Positions 23,917 to 33,350 of a stretch of DNA of 64,000 nt are shown piece by piece. Positions within the stretch are counted from its first letter, which is position 1. The number at the start of each line of letters is the position of its first letter. Origin of the DNA: Mediterranea massiliensis (GTDB taxonomy: Bacteria > Bacteroidota > Bacteroidia > Bacteroidales > Bacteroidaceae); assembly GCA_015060695.1 (NCBI GenBank), contig SUYA01000003.1:1-64000 (forward strand). The letters run 5' to 3'. The position numbers and the translations under genes are program-made. The notes below the pieces were generated by a model, which saw only the letters and a program-made list of their open reading frames with translations, did not search any database and was not told the origin of the DNA.

Positions 23917-26664
23917 TTAGTTGAAATCGAACACCAAACGGATGTGGAAGCCTTCGTCACCCAGCTTGATGCGGATGTTGTCCGGCTGGCTCAACGGACC
24001 CAACTGTTCCAAAGGTTTGTAGCTCTGTATCGGGGGAATGGAGAGCAGGAACGAGATGTCGCCTTCGGGGAAGCGCACCATGCTACGCTCTTGCTTACGG
24101 GGTTGTGTCTCTTGCAATCCGCCCATCTCGCCGGGTGTCTGGTCGATGGCCTCTTCGGGAGTGAACAGACGCAGGTACAGGCCTTCGTTCAGAGTGTGTA
24201 CACGCAAGGAACCGCCCTCCTTGGTTTGCAGCTTCATCCAACGCAGGTCGCTGCGATAGCCTTTGAACTCGGGATAGATGGGAGGTGTGGGCGAGTTGTA
24301 ATCGCCTGTAATGGTGTTGTTATAGGCCAGTGACCATTGTCCGAAGTGTTGTCCTTTCAGACGGTTGCGCCACACGCGATAAGGACCGCGACCTACCCAA
24401 TGCAGGCTGTCGACCTGCTCTTCGGGGTAGTTGAAGGTGAGTCCGATGGTCCATTTGCTTTCATCGGTCAGGAAGGGGGCCATACCGTGTCCACGCTCGT
24501 CATTGAGCATCACGGCATCCATGTGCAGCAGGCCGTCGGGTGTCTGTCGCCACTGAATGCTGTCAAGGCCACCTTTGTACCAGAAGGTGTTGACCAACGT
24601 ACCATCGGCTTCGGTGTATTGCTTATGCTTGATGACTTCGGCCTTCAAACCCACAGGGAAAGGTCCTTCCAAACCATCGACAGCAAGCATGCCCTGCTCA
24701 TTGAAGGCAATGGGTGAGGTGATACTGCCTTTGGGAAGGGGTTGAGCTTCGGCTCGGTGAATGGGGGCTGTCCAGTTGCACACCTCTTCGCCTTGCTGAT
24801 TATAAGCCAGCAGTTCCAGTACATCACCCTGCCAGAATCCTTCGGGCAATGCAAAGTGTGCATAGCCACTTTCGCCAGGAAGGATAGCGGGAAGCTTCAC
24901 CTCGCCTGAAGTGAGCACCCGGCCTGCCAGATTTTTCACGCGATACTGCATGCTGCATTCATCGAAATGGGTGAAGAGGTAACGATTGGATACCAGCACG
25001 CGGCCGCCGAACGAAGGTGTGATGTGCAGGCGATCGATGAAGATAGGACTCCACACCTCGCGGATGGTAAAGAAGCTGGCTTCGGGTTGACGGTAGGGGT
25101 CCATACAGCCGTCAGGGGCATGGCCACCATCGCTATCGAGGATACAATCTTTGATGTTAAAGCCTTTTTGTCCGAAGTGCTTGCCGGCTGATGGGCCGGT
25201 GGGCAGGTCGGTGCGACGAACGGCTTCGTCCACATACGCCCAGATGAAAGCGCCTGCAAAAAGAGGTGAGCGAGCCCAATGTCCCCACATATCTTCTAAA
25301 GCTGCTCCCTGACCTTTGTCGTACTTGCCATGCAGGAACTCGGTGGGCATGAATATCTTCTGTCCGTTGTGCAGGCGATAGGTACCTGTCTGATAAGCCG
25401 GATAGTGATGGGTATCGATGGCTTCATAGTCGCTCCAGGGATGGATGACATGTCGCTTCTGAATATCGAGTTCGCCAAACAGTGAATCTACTGTACGGTT
25501 CCAGCCTCCTTCGTTGCCGTTGCTCCAAAGGAAAACACAGGGGTAGTTCATATCGCGCTGCACCATCTCGTGCGTCATTCTCACGGCTGTGCTGTCGTCA
25601 TAGCGCGTTTGCCAACCGGCCAGTTCGTCGAGATAGAGCAAGCCGATAGAATCGCATGCCTCCATAAAATGGCGGTCGCTGGGATAGTGACAACGCACGG
25701 CATTCATGTTCATCTGCTTGATGAGCAGTGCATCTTGCAGACTCATGGCCGGAGAGAGGGCACGACCGGTCTCGGGATGGAAGCAATGACGGTTGGTACC
25801 CTTCACCACCAACTTGGTGCCGTTCAGGTAGATGCCGTCGTAAGGACGCACCTCGATGGTGCGGAAACCAATCTTGTAACTGATGCTGTGTCCGCCTTCA
25901 CCCAAAGTAAAGGTTGCCTGATAGAGATTAGGATGTTCGGGATCCCAGGTCTTGGCATCGGGATAGTACCAGCAGCCTTTCTCTTTGTTATAAGTCACTG
26001 GTTTACCATCGATTGTCAACGATACGGGTTTATCGGAAGTGGCTTGTACGTTGGCATAAATCTCGCCATTGGCACGGGCATCGATGCTGACGTGGCTGAT
26101 GTGTTCCTTGGGCAAAACTTTCATGTAAACCGGACGGTAGATACCTCCGAAGAGCCACCAGTCGGCACGTCGTTCGGCAGAGTTCACACTGGCATTGGCC
26201 GACTCCTTGCTGACAAGCACTTCCAGTTTCTGCTTTTTACCGGGCTTGATGAAAGGAGTTACATCGTACGAGAACTCAGTGAAGCCACCTTGATGCACAG
26301 GGCCCACCTCCTGACCGTCAATCCACACTTGAGTATCGGTCATCGAACCTTCGAACACCAATTTGAAGACTTCTCCCTCGGGCATACGGAAGGTGGTGCG
26401 ATAGCGTCCTGTCTCGGTACTGGGTTTCAGTCCCTTGGTGCGGTAGAAGCGGCCATAGGTATACTCGCCATAGCCTTGTAGTTCCCAGCAACTGGGTACC
26501 TCAATTTTGCCCCACTTGCCACTGTTCTGTCCACCCGAGCAATAAAAATCCCACGTGCGGGTGTGTTCGGCATCGGTACCACTCAGATAGATTCTCTCAG
26601 TTTGTTGGGCTCTTATTCCGATGGTCAGCAATGTACACAGCAATGCCAATAATATCATTTTCAT
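23917..26664 (-). CDS. GH2 beta-galactosidase, secreted
   Basis: The 915-residue product has a signal peptide (MKMILLALLCTLLTIGIRAQ) and the domain order of LacZ-type GH2 enzymes: jelly-roll sugar-binding domain (PSCWELQGYGEYTYGRF), immunoglobulin-like domain, catalytic barrel, and a C-terminal beta-galactosidase small-chain domain with WVGRGPYRVWRNRL. The acid/base Glu lies in WSNGNEGGWN and the probable nucleophile in MPTEFLHG. I start at the ATG at 26664; the frame extends six codons to a TTG at 26682, directly after the stop of the DUF362 gene. It lies 21 bases downstream of that gene. Confidence 0.9.
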   Translation of the reverse strand: MKMILLALLCTLLTIGIRAQQTERIYLSGTDAEHTRTWDFYCSGGQNSGKWGKIEVPSCWELQGYGEYTYGRFYRTKGLKPSTETGRYRTTFRMPEGEVFKLVFEGSMTDTQVWIDGQEVGPVHQGGFTEFSYDVTPFIKPGKKQKLEVLVSKESANASVNSAERRADWWLFGGIYRPVYMKVLPKEHISHVSIDARANGEIYANVQATSDKPVSLTIDGKPVTYNKEKGCWYYPDAKTWDPEHPNLYQATFTLGEGGHSISYKIGFRTIEVRPYDGIYLNGTKLVVKGTNRHCFHPETGRALSPAMSLQDALLIKQMNMNAVRCHYPSDRHFMEACDSIGLLYLDELAGWQTRYDDSTAVRMTHEMVQRDMNYPCVFLWSNGNEGGWNRTVDSLFGELDIQKRHVIHPWSDYEAIDTHHYPAYQTGTYRLHNGQKIFMPTEFLHGKYDKGQGAALEDMWGHWARSPLFAGAFIWAYVDEAVRRTDLPTGPSAGKHFGQKGFNIKDCILDSDGGHAPDGCMDPYRQPEASFFTIREVWSPIFIDRLHITPSFGGRVLVSNRYLFTHFDECSMQYRVKNLAGRVLTSGEVKLPAILPGESGYAHFALPEGFWQGDVLELLAYNQQGEEVCNWTAPIHRAEAQPLPKGSITSPIAFNEQGMLAVDGLEGPFPVGLKAEVIKHKQYTEADGTLVNTFWYKGGLDSIQWRQTPDGLLHMDAVMLNDERGHGMAPFLTDESKWTIGLTFNYPEEQVDSLHWVGRGPYRVWRNRLKGQHFGQWSLAYNNTITGDYNSPTPPIYPEFKGYRSDLRWMKLQTKEGGSLRVHTLNEGLYLRLFTPEEAIDQTPGEMGGLQETQPRKQERSMVRFPEGDISFLLSIPPIQSYKPLEQLGPLSQPDNIRIKLGDEGFHIRLVFDFN

Positions 26665-26685
26665 GCTATTCTGATAATTCAAAAG

Positions 26686-27939
26686 CTATTGTTTCAAATA
26701 AATCAAATCCAATTTGGAATATTTTCGTTCAGTAGCATTGTTCCAATGTTCCATCAGTCCTAAAGGAGTAGTCAAAGATACTCCGTCTTGTTCAGGATCA
26801 TATGTAGTACCGCTAACGGGATGGGGTAGGGTAGCAGCCTCACGTAGATATTCGTCGCAATAATTAAAGCTACCAAATTCCGGCCATTCTCCCACTAACA
26901 TATCCAATCCTACAGCATCACATGCTACACCGTCTTGTGAAACGATGAGGCTACAACACCATTGGTTATTGAAAGGAGGTTTCTGCCATTTTGGTGTTGG
27001 TTTACCATTCACATCCCTACTACCGTATGTTCCATCAATTAAAAAGAGCAATGTCTTTTGTCCCAAATCTTTGTGTCCTATAAAATCAACAAAAGTCTTG
27101 TATCCTGGCTTTCCGTGGCGTTTGTCGGGACTGAAGTTATTGTGTGCATTCTTTCTCCATTGTAGCGCAATGTCAGTAGCACCATACCAATTTTTCGCAG
27201 TCAGTGTTACCCCAGGTCCTTTGTGAGTTTTTAATAAAGCAGAATTAATTAAATAACGAGCATCTACAATGCATTTGGCCAATCCACGTGCCATTTTGCC
27301 ATTGTCGGCCGAGTATTTTATTTGGTCTGGATAATATTCGCATTTTTGACGTCCTTCGCCACCTATATTATCAATAAATATAACTTTAGGAAATTCACGA
27401 TGAATCTTCATATAGATACTGTCGGTAATGGCGCGACTAGGTTCACACACTATAATGTCTTGTTGGCGAACTTCTGCATCATAAACTAAGCTTCGTACTA
27501 GAGCTAAAGTAACAAAAGGAGATGAGTTTAATTCAATGGTGTCGCGATGAGTCAATGCATTGTTCATATTCAGTTTGATAGCAATCGTTTCACCTAATTT
27601 ATAGCCTCTTTTTTCACCGTGTTTGGTTTCGTTGAAATGAGTAAATAGAGCCTTCCATGCCTTCTTTACATTTTTTTTACCAGTCAATTGGGTTACTGCT
27701 CCGCGAATCATTTCGTCGGCTTTTTTTTGAGAATTCCAACGGTCTTCTATCCATAGGCCAGTATCACCATCCCAAGTAGCCACTCCGGGATTGTGTACCC
27801 ATACCACTCGTCCAGGATGAATTCCTTTACCTTCACCTAAAGGTTCATTAGGACCAACAAACATTTTAGGTTGTGCTTGCACAACAATCATAGATGCCCA
27901 TAATAGGCATAAAGGAAAAATTGCTTTTAAATTTTTCAT
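26686..27939 (-). CDS. Secreted DUF362 protein
   Basis: The 417-residue product has a signal peptide ending SMIVVQAQ and matches DUF362 in segments such as IAIKLNMNNA, INSALLKTHKGPGVTLTAKNWYG and SQDGVACDAVGLDML. Most DUF362 proteins with known neighbours carry iron-sulfur cysteines; none are seen here and the protein is exported, so a redox role is not supported. It is the first gene of the secreted-enzyme operon. It is clearly more AT-rich than the four genes that follow, so the operon is a composite of two base-composition types. Its role in the operon is unknown. Confidence 0.8.
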   Translation of the reverse strand: MKNLKAIFPLCLLWASMIVVQAQPKMFVGPNEPLGEGKGIHPGRVVWVHNPGVATWDGDTGLWIEDRWNSQKKADEMIRGAVTQLTGKKNVKKAWKALFTHFNETKHGEKRGYKLGETIAIKLNMNNALTHRDTIELNSSPFVTLALVRSLVYDAEVRQQDIIVCEPSRAITDSIYMKIHREFPKVIFIDNIGGEGRQKCEYYPDQIKYSADNGKMARGLAKCIVDARYLINSALLKTHKGPGVTLTAKNWYGATDIALQWRKNAHNNFSPDKRHGKPGYKTFVDFIGHKDLGQKTLLFLIDGTYGSRDVNGKPTPKWQKPPFNNQWCCSLIVSQDGVACDAVGLDMLVGEWPEFGSFNYCDEYLREAATLPHPVSGTTYDPEQDGVSLTTPLGLMEHWNNATERKYSKLDLIYLKQ

Positions 27940-27966
27940 ATAATAAGATTTTTAGTTATCTGACGA

Positions 27967-27998
27967 CAAAAATATTTTCTTATACTGAAAAAATCAAT
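27967..27998 (-). promoter_or_regulatory. Promoter of the DUF362-GH2-GH35 operon
   Basis: On the minus strand ATTG (27998-27995), 20 bases, then TATTTTTG (27974-27967). The -33 box has one mismatch to TTTG. The start site would be near 27963, giving a leader of about 25 bases. Confidence 0.65.
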
Positions 27999-28007
27999 AA
28001 ACAATCG

Positions 28008-28030
28008 TACAATCACATTAAAAATTGTAC
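28008..28030 (-). promoter_or_regulatory. Inverted repeat, probable activator site
   Basis: GTACAAT (28008-28014) and ATTGTAC (28024-28030) are perfect seven-base arms nine bases apart. They lie about 10 bases upstream of the -33 box, roughly -45 to -67 relative to the start, where activators of Bacteroidetes sugar operons bind. The flanks repeat AACAAT, so the dyad may extend. Confidence 0.5.
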
Positions 28031-28050
28031 AAAACAATTAAGATTCACAA

Positions 28051-29478
28051 TTAATCAGTAGTCATTGCATCGCATATTTTGTCTTGGAATATGCGGGCTG
28101 AGCGACTAGTTAATTGGTTCTGATTCATTATAGAAAAAGCTATTTCATGGCCATTGGGAGCAGTCAAGTAGCCCGATAAAGTACTGATTCCACTAATGGT
28201 ACCGGTTTTAGCATGTACATTTTTATAAGATGGTGTGCCTTCTTTCATTCGTGATTTTAATGTTCCATCTACTCCTGCTATAGGTAACGATTGGTAAAGT
28301 TTGGGATAAATATCTGGACGACTATGAGCAAAGCGCAACAAAGCCACCAATAGTTCAGGAGAAACAGCATTATAATTTGAAAGTCCACATCCATCAGCCA
28401 CACGATAATTATCTGCCTCTAAACCTAAGCTGTCGATACGGGCGCGTACAGCCTTTAAGCCATCTTCAGCATTTACGTGTCGATGCCCTGATGCTTGAAC
28501 TCCCAATCTGTAAAGTATGGCTTCTGTATTTAGGTTGTCGCTTTCTTTCATCAATTGATTAACAATGTCTTGTACAGCTGTTTCATAAGCCATAACTAAG
28601 ATTGTTTGTTCATTTTTTTGCATCTCTTTAAAGGCATAAGATTCATCGAATTCCATGCCACGAGCTTCTAAACGCTCTTGCAAGGTGTGCATAAAAAAAT
28701 GTTCCGATCCGAATATGTTTACTACTCCACTACGTTCACGAGTTACATTTCCTTTTACCACTACATCGTTACCATTCTCTAACCAATTGCGTGACACGCT
28801 AAATGTATTGGTCGTTTCTGTAAAGCTTTGTGTTTCGTTAATTAAGCTATAGTAGCTTGATGACGGTATGCATGTCAACTTAGCCGGTTGCCCTTTTGTT
28901 GTGGGATGGGCTGTTACTTCTACCACTCCTTTGTTTAACATTAGTGGTGATAGATAAGGCTGGTAAGAATAGGGAGTATCGTCCCAAGCCCATCCGGAAC
29001 CCCAATATATCGAATCTTTCATAGAAATATCACCATATAGTCGTCCTTTCACTTTGTTGAAAGGTAAAGCAGCAATGACATTGGCCATTGAATCCATGGC
29101 AGCATCATCAAACTCTGGATCCATGGCGCCTATTACATAGATATCGCCATGTAGTGTGTTTTTCTTTATTGTACCTTGATACCACACTTCTGTTCGGAAA
29201 GGTTCGTCGGCACCTGGATGTGCCAAGGCACTGATGGTAGTTACTAGTTTCATGTTTGAAGCCGGTCTTGACAGTTTGTCTGCTTGATAGTCATAGACTA
29301 TAGAGTCTGCAGTTAGGTCATAGACTAACATGGCTACATTTGCTCCTTGTGGTAATTCGTATTTGATAATGGAGTCGAGTCGTTGAGGCAGACTATTTGC
29401 CCATTTGTCAATTTTTTGAGCTTGTAGGCTGATGGGAATCATTGTCCCAGCAATCAGCAATGATGATAAGAATTTCAT
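28051..29478 (-). CDS. dacB: D-Ala-D-Ala carboxypeptidase/endopeptidase PBP4 (S13)
   Basis: DacB trims or cleaves peptidoglycan cross-links in the periplasm. The 475-residue product has a signal peptide ending SLQAQ and the three penicillin-binding motifs: SXXK in SRPASNMKLV (residues about 76-79), SXN in GLSNYN, and KTG in AKTGTISG. Length fits PBP4-type enzymes with the inserted domain. It lies 22 bases downstream of lpdA on the same strand, and the two may be cotranscribed although their functions are unrelated. Confidence 0.92.
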   Translation of the reverse strand: MKFLSSLLIAGTMIPISLQAQKIDKWANSLPQRLDSIIKYELPQGANVAMLVYDLTADSIVYDYQADKLSRPASNMKLVTTISALAHPGADEPFRTEVWYQGTIKKNTLHGDIYVIGAMDPEFDDAAMDSMANVIAALPFNKVKGRLYGDISMKDSIYWGSGWAWDDTPYSYQPYLSPLMLNKGVVEVTAHPTTKGQPAKLTCIPSSSYYSLINETQSFTETTNTFSVSRNWLENGNDVVVKGNVTRERSGVVNIFGSEHFFMHTLQERLEARGMEFDESYAFKEMQKNEQTILVMAYETAVQDIVNQLMKESDNLNTEAILYRLGVQASGHRHVNAEDGLKAVRARIDSLGLEADNYRVADGCGLSNYNAVSPELLVALLRFAHSRPDIYPKLYQSLPIAGVDGTLKSRMKEGTPSYKNVHAKTGTISGISTLSGYLTAPNGHEIAFSIMNQNQLTSRSARIFQDKICDAMTTD

Positions 29479-29500
29479 TTAATTTTGAATGATTCAGTTA

Positions 29501-30847
29501 TTATAAATTCTCTTTAAAAATTTCGCTGACAGTAGGGTGGGGAAATACCATTCGTTTCCATGCTTCTACAGTCAATTTTGTTTCGATGGCCATACCTGCT
29601 AGCATAATGATTTCTGAAGCTGGATTTCCTAATAAATGTGCCCCTAAAATGGTATTTTCTTCAGAAAGAAGCAATTTGCAGACACCGTTTACTCCTTCGT
29701 TTTCGGCTACAAAACGTCCACTGAATGCCATAGGTAGTTTGTTTACCTTATAGTTGATGCCTTTTCGATTCAAATCCTCTTCTGTTGCGCCTATACCTGC
29801 AATTTCCGGATTGGTATAAACTATACCGGGAATGGCTCGATATTCCATTTGGTCTTCTTTTCCTAATATATGATGAATGGCTACCTCGGCTTCACGCACA
29901 GCAGTATGAGCCAACAAAGAAAAACCAGTCAAATCACCACAAGCATATACGCCAGGCAAGGATGTCTGCATTTTGTTATCTACACGGATATTACCCCGTT
30001 CTGTCTGTTCCAACATTAAATTCTCTAATCCCCAGCCAGTTAGCATGGGCTTGCGTCCAACGCTGAGCAATAGTTTTGCAGCTTGTATAGTTTCCATTTC
30101 GTTGTTTTTTTCATAGGAAACCGTAATTTGCTCTTCTTCGACTTTTGTTGATACCACTTTGGTGTTAAGAAGGAACTTCACTCCTCGTTTTGCATAATCT
30201 GCTCGTAGCATTGCTGATAGTTCCTTGTCCATGCCACCTAATATTTCATCCATCATCTCTATAACAGTGACTTCTGTTCCTAAACTATTGTAGAATGACG
30301 CAAATTCCATACCGATGACACCACCTCCAACAATGATTAGTGATGACGGACATTCTTTGCAATCTAACGCATCGCGATGAGTCCAGTATGGCACTTCATT
30401 TAAACCTTCAATAGGTGGAATAAAGGTTTCTGAACCCGTGCAGAGCAATAAGTTGTCGCACGAATATATCTCTTCACCACATTTTATATGATTCTTATCT
30501 ATTACCGTTGCTTCACCATTGATAATGGTTACTCCTACTGATGTTAATTTACTTTTTACTCCTAGCACTAATTTACGTACTACTTTTTGTTTTCGTGCGA
30601 TGATTTTAGGCAAATTGGCTTCGGCTTCGTTTACTTTTACGGCATATTTTTGTGCTTGGCGAGCACTATCCAATGTTTTAGCTGAATAGAGTAAAGTTTT
30701 GGTTGGGATACATCCTTCATTCAAGCAGACCCCACCTAAGTTCTGTTTTTCAAATAATACAACTTTCAAACCGGCTTTTCCAGCCGCTTCGGCGGCACTG
30801 TATCCTGCAGGACCTCCACCAATAATGGCAACTTGATAGTTCATCAT
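29501..30847 (-). CDS. lpdA: Dihydrolipoyl dehydrogenase
   Basis: This FAD enzyme (E3) reoxidises dihydrolipoamide with NAD+. The 448-residue product has an N-terminal FAD motif GGGPAGYSAAEAAG, the redox disulfide in GGVCLNEGCIPTK, the NAD motif GGGVIGMEFA, the second FAD motif YACGDLTG, and the C-terminal HPTVSE with the catalytic His and Glu. No E1, E2, glycine cleavage or lipoate gene is near, so its partner complex lies elsewhere. Two adjacent ATGs (30847, 30844) are both possible starts. It is divergent from nadB. Confidence 0.93.
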   Translation of the reverse strand: MMNYQVAIIGGGPAGYSAAEAAGKAGLKVVLFEKQNLGGVCLNEGCIPTKTLLYSAKTLDSARQAQKYAVKVNEAEANLPKIIARKQKVVRKLVLGVKSKLTSVGVTIINGEATVIDKNHIKCGEEIYSCDNLLLCTGSETFIPPIEGLNEVPYWTHRDALDCKECPSSLIIVGGGVIGMEFASFYNSLGTEVTVIEMMDEILGGMDKELSAMLRADYAKRGVKFLLNTKVVSTKVEEEQITVSYEKNNEMETIQAAKLLLSVGRKPMLTGWGLENLMLEQTERGNIRVDNKMQTSLPGVYACGDLTGFSLLAHTAVREAEVAIHHILGKEDQMEYRAIPGIVYTNPEIAGIGATEEDLNRKGINYKVNKLPMAFSGRFVAENEGVNGVCKLLLSEENTILGAHLLGNPASEIIMLAGMAIETKLTVEAWKRMVFPHPTVSEIFKENL

Positions 30848-30948
30848 ATTTATGTTTAAAATTTAAGGTTCGTTAATTCTTTAGCCTTTAAACAGGCCGC
30901 AAGTTACAAAAAATAGGGCATAAATGTACAAGGAATGTAGTTATTTTA

Positions 30949-30956
30949 TAAATTTG
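30949..30956 (+). promoter_or_regulatory. -7 promoter box for nadB
   Basis: TAAATTTG, 24 bases before the ATG at 30980. No TTTG is found at the -33 spacing. The box decides the choice of start codon. Confidence 0.5.
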
Positions 30957-30979
30957 CAGTGTCATATACAAATTTTCTT

Positions 30980-32551
30980 ATGGTACGAAAATTCGATTTC
31001 CTCGTTATCGGCTCAGGAATAGCTGGTATGAGTTTTGCACTAAAAGTTGCGCACAAGGGTAGTGTTGCCCTTATTTGCAAAGCTGGTTTAGAAGAAGCCA
31101 ACACTTACTTTGCGCAGGGTGGTATTGCTTCGGTCACCGACATGAAGGTGGATAATTTCGAGAAGCATATAGAAGACACTCTTATAGCGGGTGATTGGAT
31201 AAGCGACCGAGCAGCTGTAGAGAAAGTGGTACGCAATGCACCGGCACAAATTCAGGCACTAATCGATTGGGGGGTTAACTTTGATAAGAAGGAAAATGGT
31301 GACTTCGATTTGCATAAAGAAGGAGGCCATTCTGAGTTCCGCATTCTGCATCATAAAGATAATACCGGTGCCGAAATTCAAACTTCACTTATCGAGGCAG
31401 TCAAGGCACATCCTAACATAACTGTTTTTACCGACCATTATGCGGTAGAAATTATCACACAACATCATATGGGTATCATCGTTACTCGTTATACGCCGGG
31501 AATAAAATGCTTTGGTGCCTACATATTGAACGAAAATAGTGGAGAGGTAGATACTTTCCTCTCGAAAGTAACCATTATGGCTACCGGTGGTTGCGAAGCT
31601 GTCTATAGGCAAACTACCAATCCGTTAGTAGCCACAGGTGACGGTATCGCTATGGTTTATCGTGCTAAAGGTGCCGTAAAAGATATGGAGTTTATCCAAT
31701 TCCATCCCACGGCTCTTTATCATCCGGGTGATCGTCCTTCGTTCCTTATTACCGAAGCTATGCGAGGCTATGGTGGTGTGCTTCGTACCAAAGATGGTAA
31801 AGAATTCATGCATAAATATGATCCACGACTTTCTCTTGCTCCACGCGACATTGTAGCTCGAGCCATTGATAATGAAATGAAGTTACGTGGAGAAGAACAT
31901 GTCTATTTGGATGTTACCCATAAAAATCCCGAAGAGACTAAACAACATTTCCCCAATATCTATAAGAAATGTCTTTCTATCGGTATAGACATTACTAAAG
32001 AGTACATTCCTGTGGCACCGGCTGCTCACTACCTTTGTGGAGGTATTACGGTTGACCTTGACGGTCAAAGCAGTATCCGTCGCCTCTATGCCATCGGCGA
32101 ATGTTCGTGTACCGGCCTTCATGGAGGCAATCGCCTGGCCAGCAATTCGCTGATTGAAGCAGTGGTTTATGCCGATGCAGCCGCTAAACATGCCATGAGC
32201 GTTATCGACCGTTACGACTTCAATGAAGAGGACATTCCTGAGTGGAATGATGAAGGTACTATCAGTAATGAAGAGCGTGTGCTCATCACCCAAAGCATGA
32301 AGGAAGTAAACCAAATCATGGAAGCCTATGTTGGTATTGTGCGCAGTGATACCCGCTTAAAACGTGCCTGGAATCGTTTGGATATCCTCTATGAAGAGAC
32401 TGAACGTTTGTTTAAACGGAGTAAAGCCACTCGTGAATTATGCGAGCTTCGTAACATGATTAATGTGGGTTATCTCATTACACGCCAAGCTATGGAACGA
32501 AAAGAAAGTCGTGGTTTACATTACACCATTGACTATCCGCATAAGAAATAA
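30980..32551 (+). CDS. nadB: L-aspartate oxidase
   Basis: NadB oxidises aspartate to iminoaspartate for quinolinate and NAD synthesis. The 523-residue flavoprotein has the FAD motif VIGSGIAGMSFAL, the segment YFAQGGIAS, the active-site region HKEGGHSEFRILHH, and HYLCGGITVDLDG, as in succinate dehydrogenase flavoproteins. The frame extends upstream to a GTG at 30959, but that codon lies next to the -7 box TAaaTTTG at 30949-30956, so the ATG at 30980 is used. nadA and nadC are not in the window. Confidence 0.94.
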   Translation: MVRKFDFLVIGSGIAGMSFALKVAHKGSVALICKAGLEEANTYFAQGGIASVTDMKVDNFEKHIEDTLIAGDWISDRAAVEKVVRNAPAQIQALIDWGVNFDKKENGDFDLHKEGGHSEFRILHHKDNTGAEIQTSLIEAVKAHPNITVFTDHYAVEIITQHHMGIIVTRYTPGIKCFGAYILNENSGEVDTFLSKVTIMATGGCEAVYRQTTNPLVATGDGIAMVYRAKGAVKDMEFIQFHPTALYHPGDRPSFLITEAMRGYGGVLRTKDGKEFMHKYDPRLSLAPRDIVARAIDNEMKLRGEEHVYLDVTHKNPEETKQHFPNIYKKCLSIGIDITKEYIPVAPAAHYLCGGITVDLDGQSSIRRLYAIGECSCTGLHGGNRLASNSLIEAVVYADAAAKHAMSVIDRYDFNEEDIPEWNDEGTISNEERVLITQSMKEVNQIMEAYVGIVRSDTRLKRAWNRLDILYEETERLFKRSKATRELCELRNMINVGYLITRQAMERKESRGLHYTIDYPHKK

Positions 32552-32567
32552 TAGTAAGAAGCTGTTT

Positions 32568-32607
32568 AAAACAAAAAGCTACGGGAAAACCCGTAGCTTT
32601 TTGTTTT
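32568..32607. terminator. Bidirectional terminator between nadB and rubrerythrin
   Basis: Perfect 18-bp arms (32568-32585 and 32590-32607) with a four-base loop and A-rich and T-rich ends serve both convergent genes. Confidence 0.92.
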
Positions 32608-32630
32608 GAATTTTGCATTTAAGAATAAAC

Positions 32631-33209
32631 TTAATAGTTTTCTTTCTTTACTTCGAAGTGAGCTTGCGGATGGGCACAAGCCGGACACATGGCCGGAGCT
32701 TCCTTGCCGGTATGGATATAACCACAATTGCGACATTGCCATACAATCTCTTCATCCTTAGCAAATACTTTACCTTCTTCTATGTTCTTTACGAAGGCTT
32801 GGTAACGTTCTTCGTGTCCCTTCTCGGCAATAGAGATGGCACGATACATTGCTGCAATTTCAGGGAATCCTTCTTCGGCAGCTACTTGTGCAAACTTGGG
32901 ATAATCTAACGACCATTCTTCGTGTTCGCCGGCTGCAGCTGCCTTTAGGTTTTCTAAAGTTGTGCTGATGATACCTGCAGGATAAGAAGCAGTGATTTCT
33001 ACCATACCACCTTCCAACCATTTGAACATACGTTTTGCGTGTTCTTTTTCTTGGTCAGCAGTTTCGGTAAAGATAGCTGCAATTTGTTCGTAACCTTCTT
33101 TCTTTGCTACACTTGCAAAGTAGGTATAACGCATTCTTGCTTGTGATTCGCCAGCAAACGAAGTCAGCAGGTTTTTTTCTGTCTGAGTTCCTTTTACACT
33201 TTTAGTCAT
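32631..33209 (-). CDS. rbr: Rubrerythrin
   Basis: Rubrerythrin reduces hydrogen peroxide in anaerobes using a diiron site and a rubredoxin domain. The 192-residue product has the ferritin-like domain with two ExxH-type elements (AGESQARMRYTYF, TADQEKEHAKRM, EEGFPEIAAMYRAISIAEKGHEERY) and a C-terminal rubredoxin-like domain with two cysteine pairs (WQCRNCGY and CPACAHPQ). The longer frame to 33287 begins inside the promoter, so the ATG at 33209 is used. Together with ahpCF and oxyR it shows a peroxide defence. Confidence 0.95.
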   Translation of the reverse strand: MTKSVKGTQTEKNLLTSFAGESQARMRYTYFASVAKKEGYEQIAAIFTETADQEKEHAKRMFKWLEGGMVEITASYPAGIISTTLENLKAAAAGEHEEWSLDYPKFAQVAAEEGFPEIAAMYRAISIAEKGHEERYQAFVKNIEEGKVFAKDEEIVWQCRNCGYIHTGKEAPAMCPACAHPQAHFEVKKENY

Positions 33210-33256
33210 AATGTTTATTTTTAATTGGTTAGTGATTTCCTTTTTATTTATGTTGG

Positions 33257-33288
33257 CAAACATACAAACATAATATTGAATAAACAAG
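33257..33288 (-). promoter_or_regulatory. Rubrerythrin promoter
   Basis: On the minus strand CTTG (33288-33285), 20 bases, then TATGTTTG (33264-33257); a second TATGTTTG lies directly upstream at 33272-33265. The leader would be about 45 bases. It abuts the divergent promoter at 33295-33327. Confidence 0.65.
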
Positions 33289-33294
33289 TTTTTG

Positions 33295-33327
33295 TTTGAT
33301 AAGTTGTAACATTTTAGGTTATCTTTG
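33295..33327 (+). promoter_or_regulatory. Promoter of a small lipoprotein
   Basis: TTTG (33295-33298), 21 bases, then TATCTTTG (33320-33327), 23 bases before the ATG at 33351. Its -33 box is only six bases from the -33 region of the divergent rubrerythrin promoter, so the two polymerases would compete. Confidence 0.7.
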
Positions 33328-33350
33328 TGTTTTCAAAAACAAGGGAAAAA

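Noticed and set aside
20285..26481. Long plus-strand frames opposite the glycan operon
   Set aside because: They are antisense shadows caused by the G+C-rich codon pattern of the real genes, with no promoter, no start context and unnatural composition.
28008..28030. Terminator for the DUF362 operon or dacB
   Set aside because: The dyad has no G+C-rich stem or T-run and lies upstream of a promoter, so a protein-binding site fits better.
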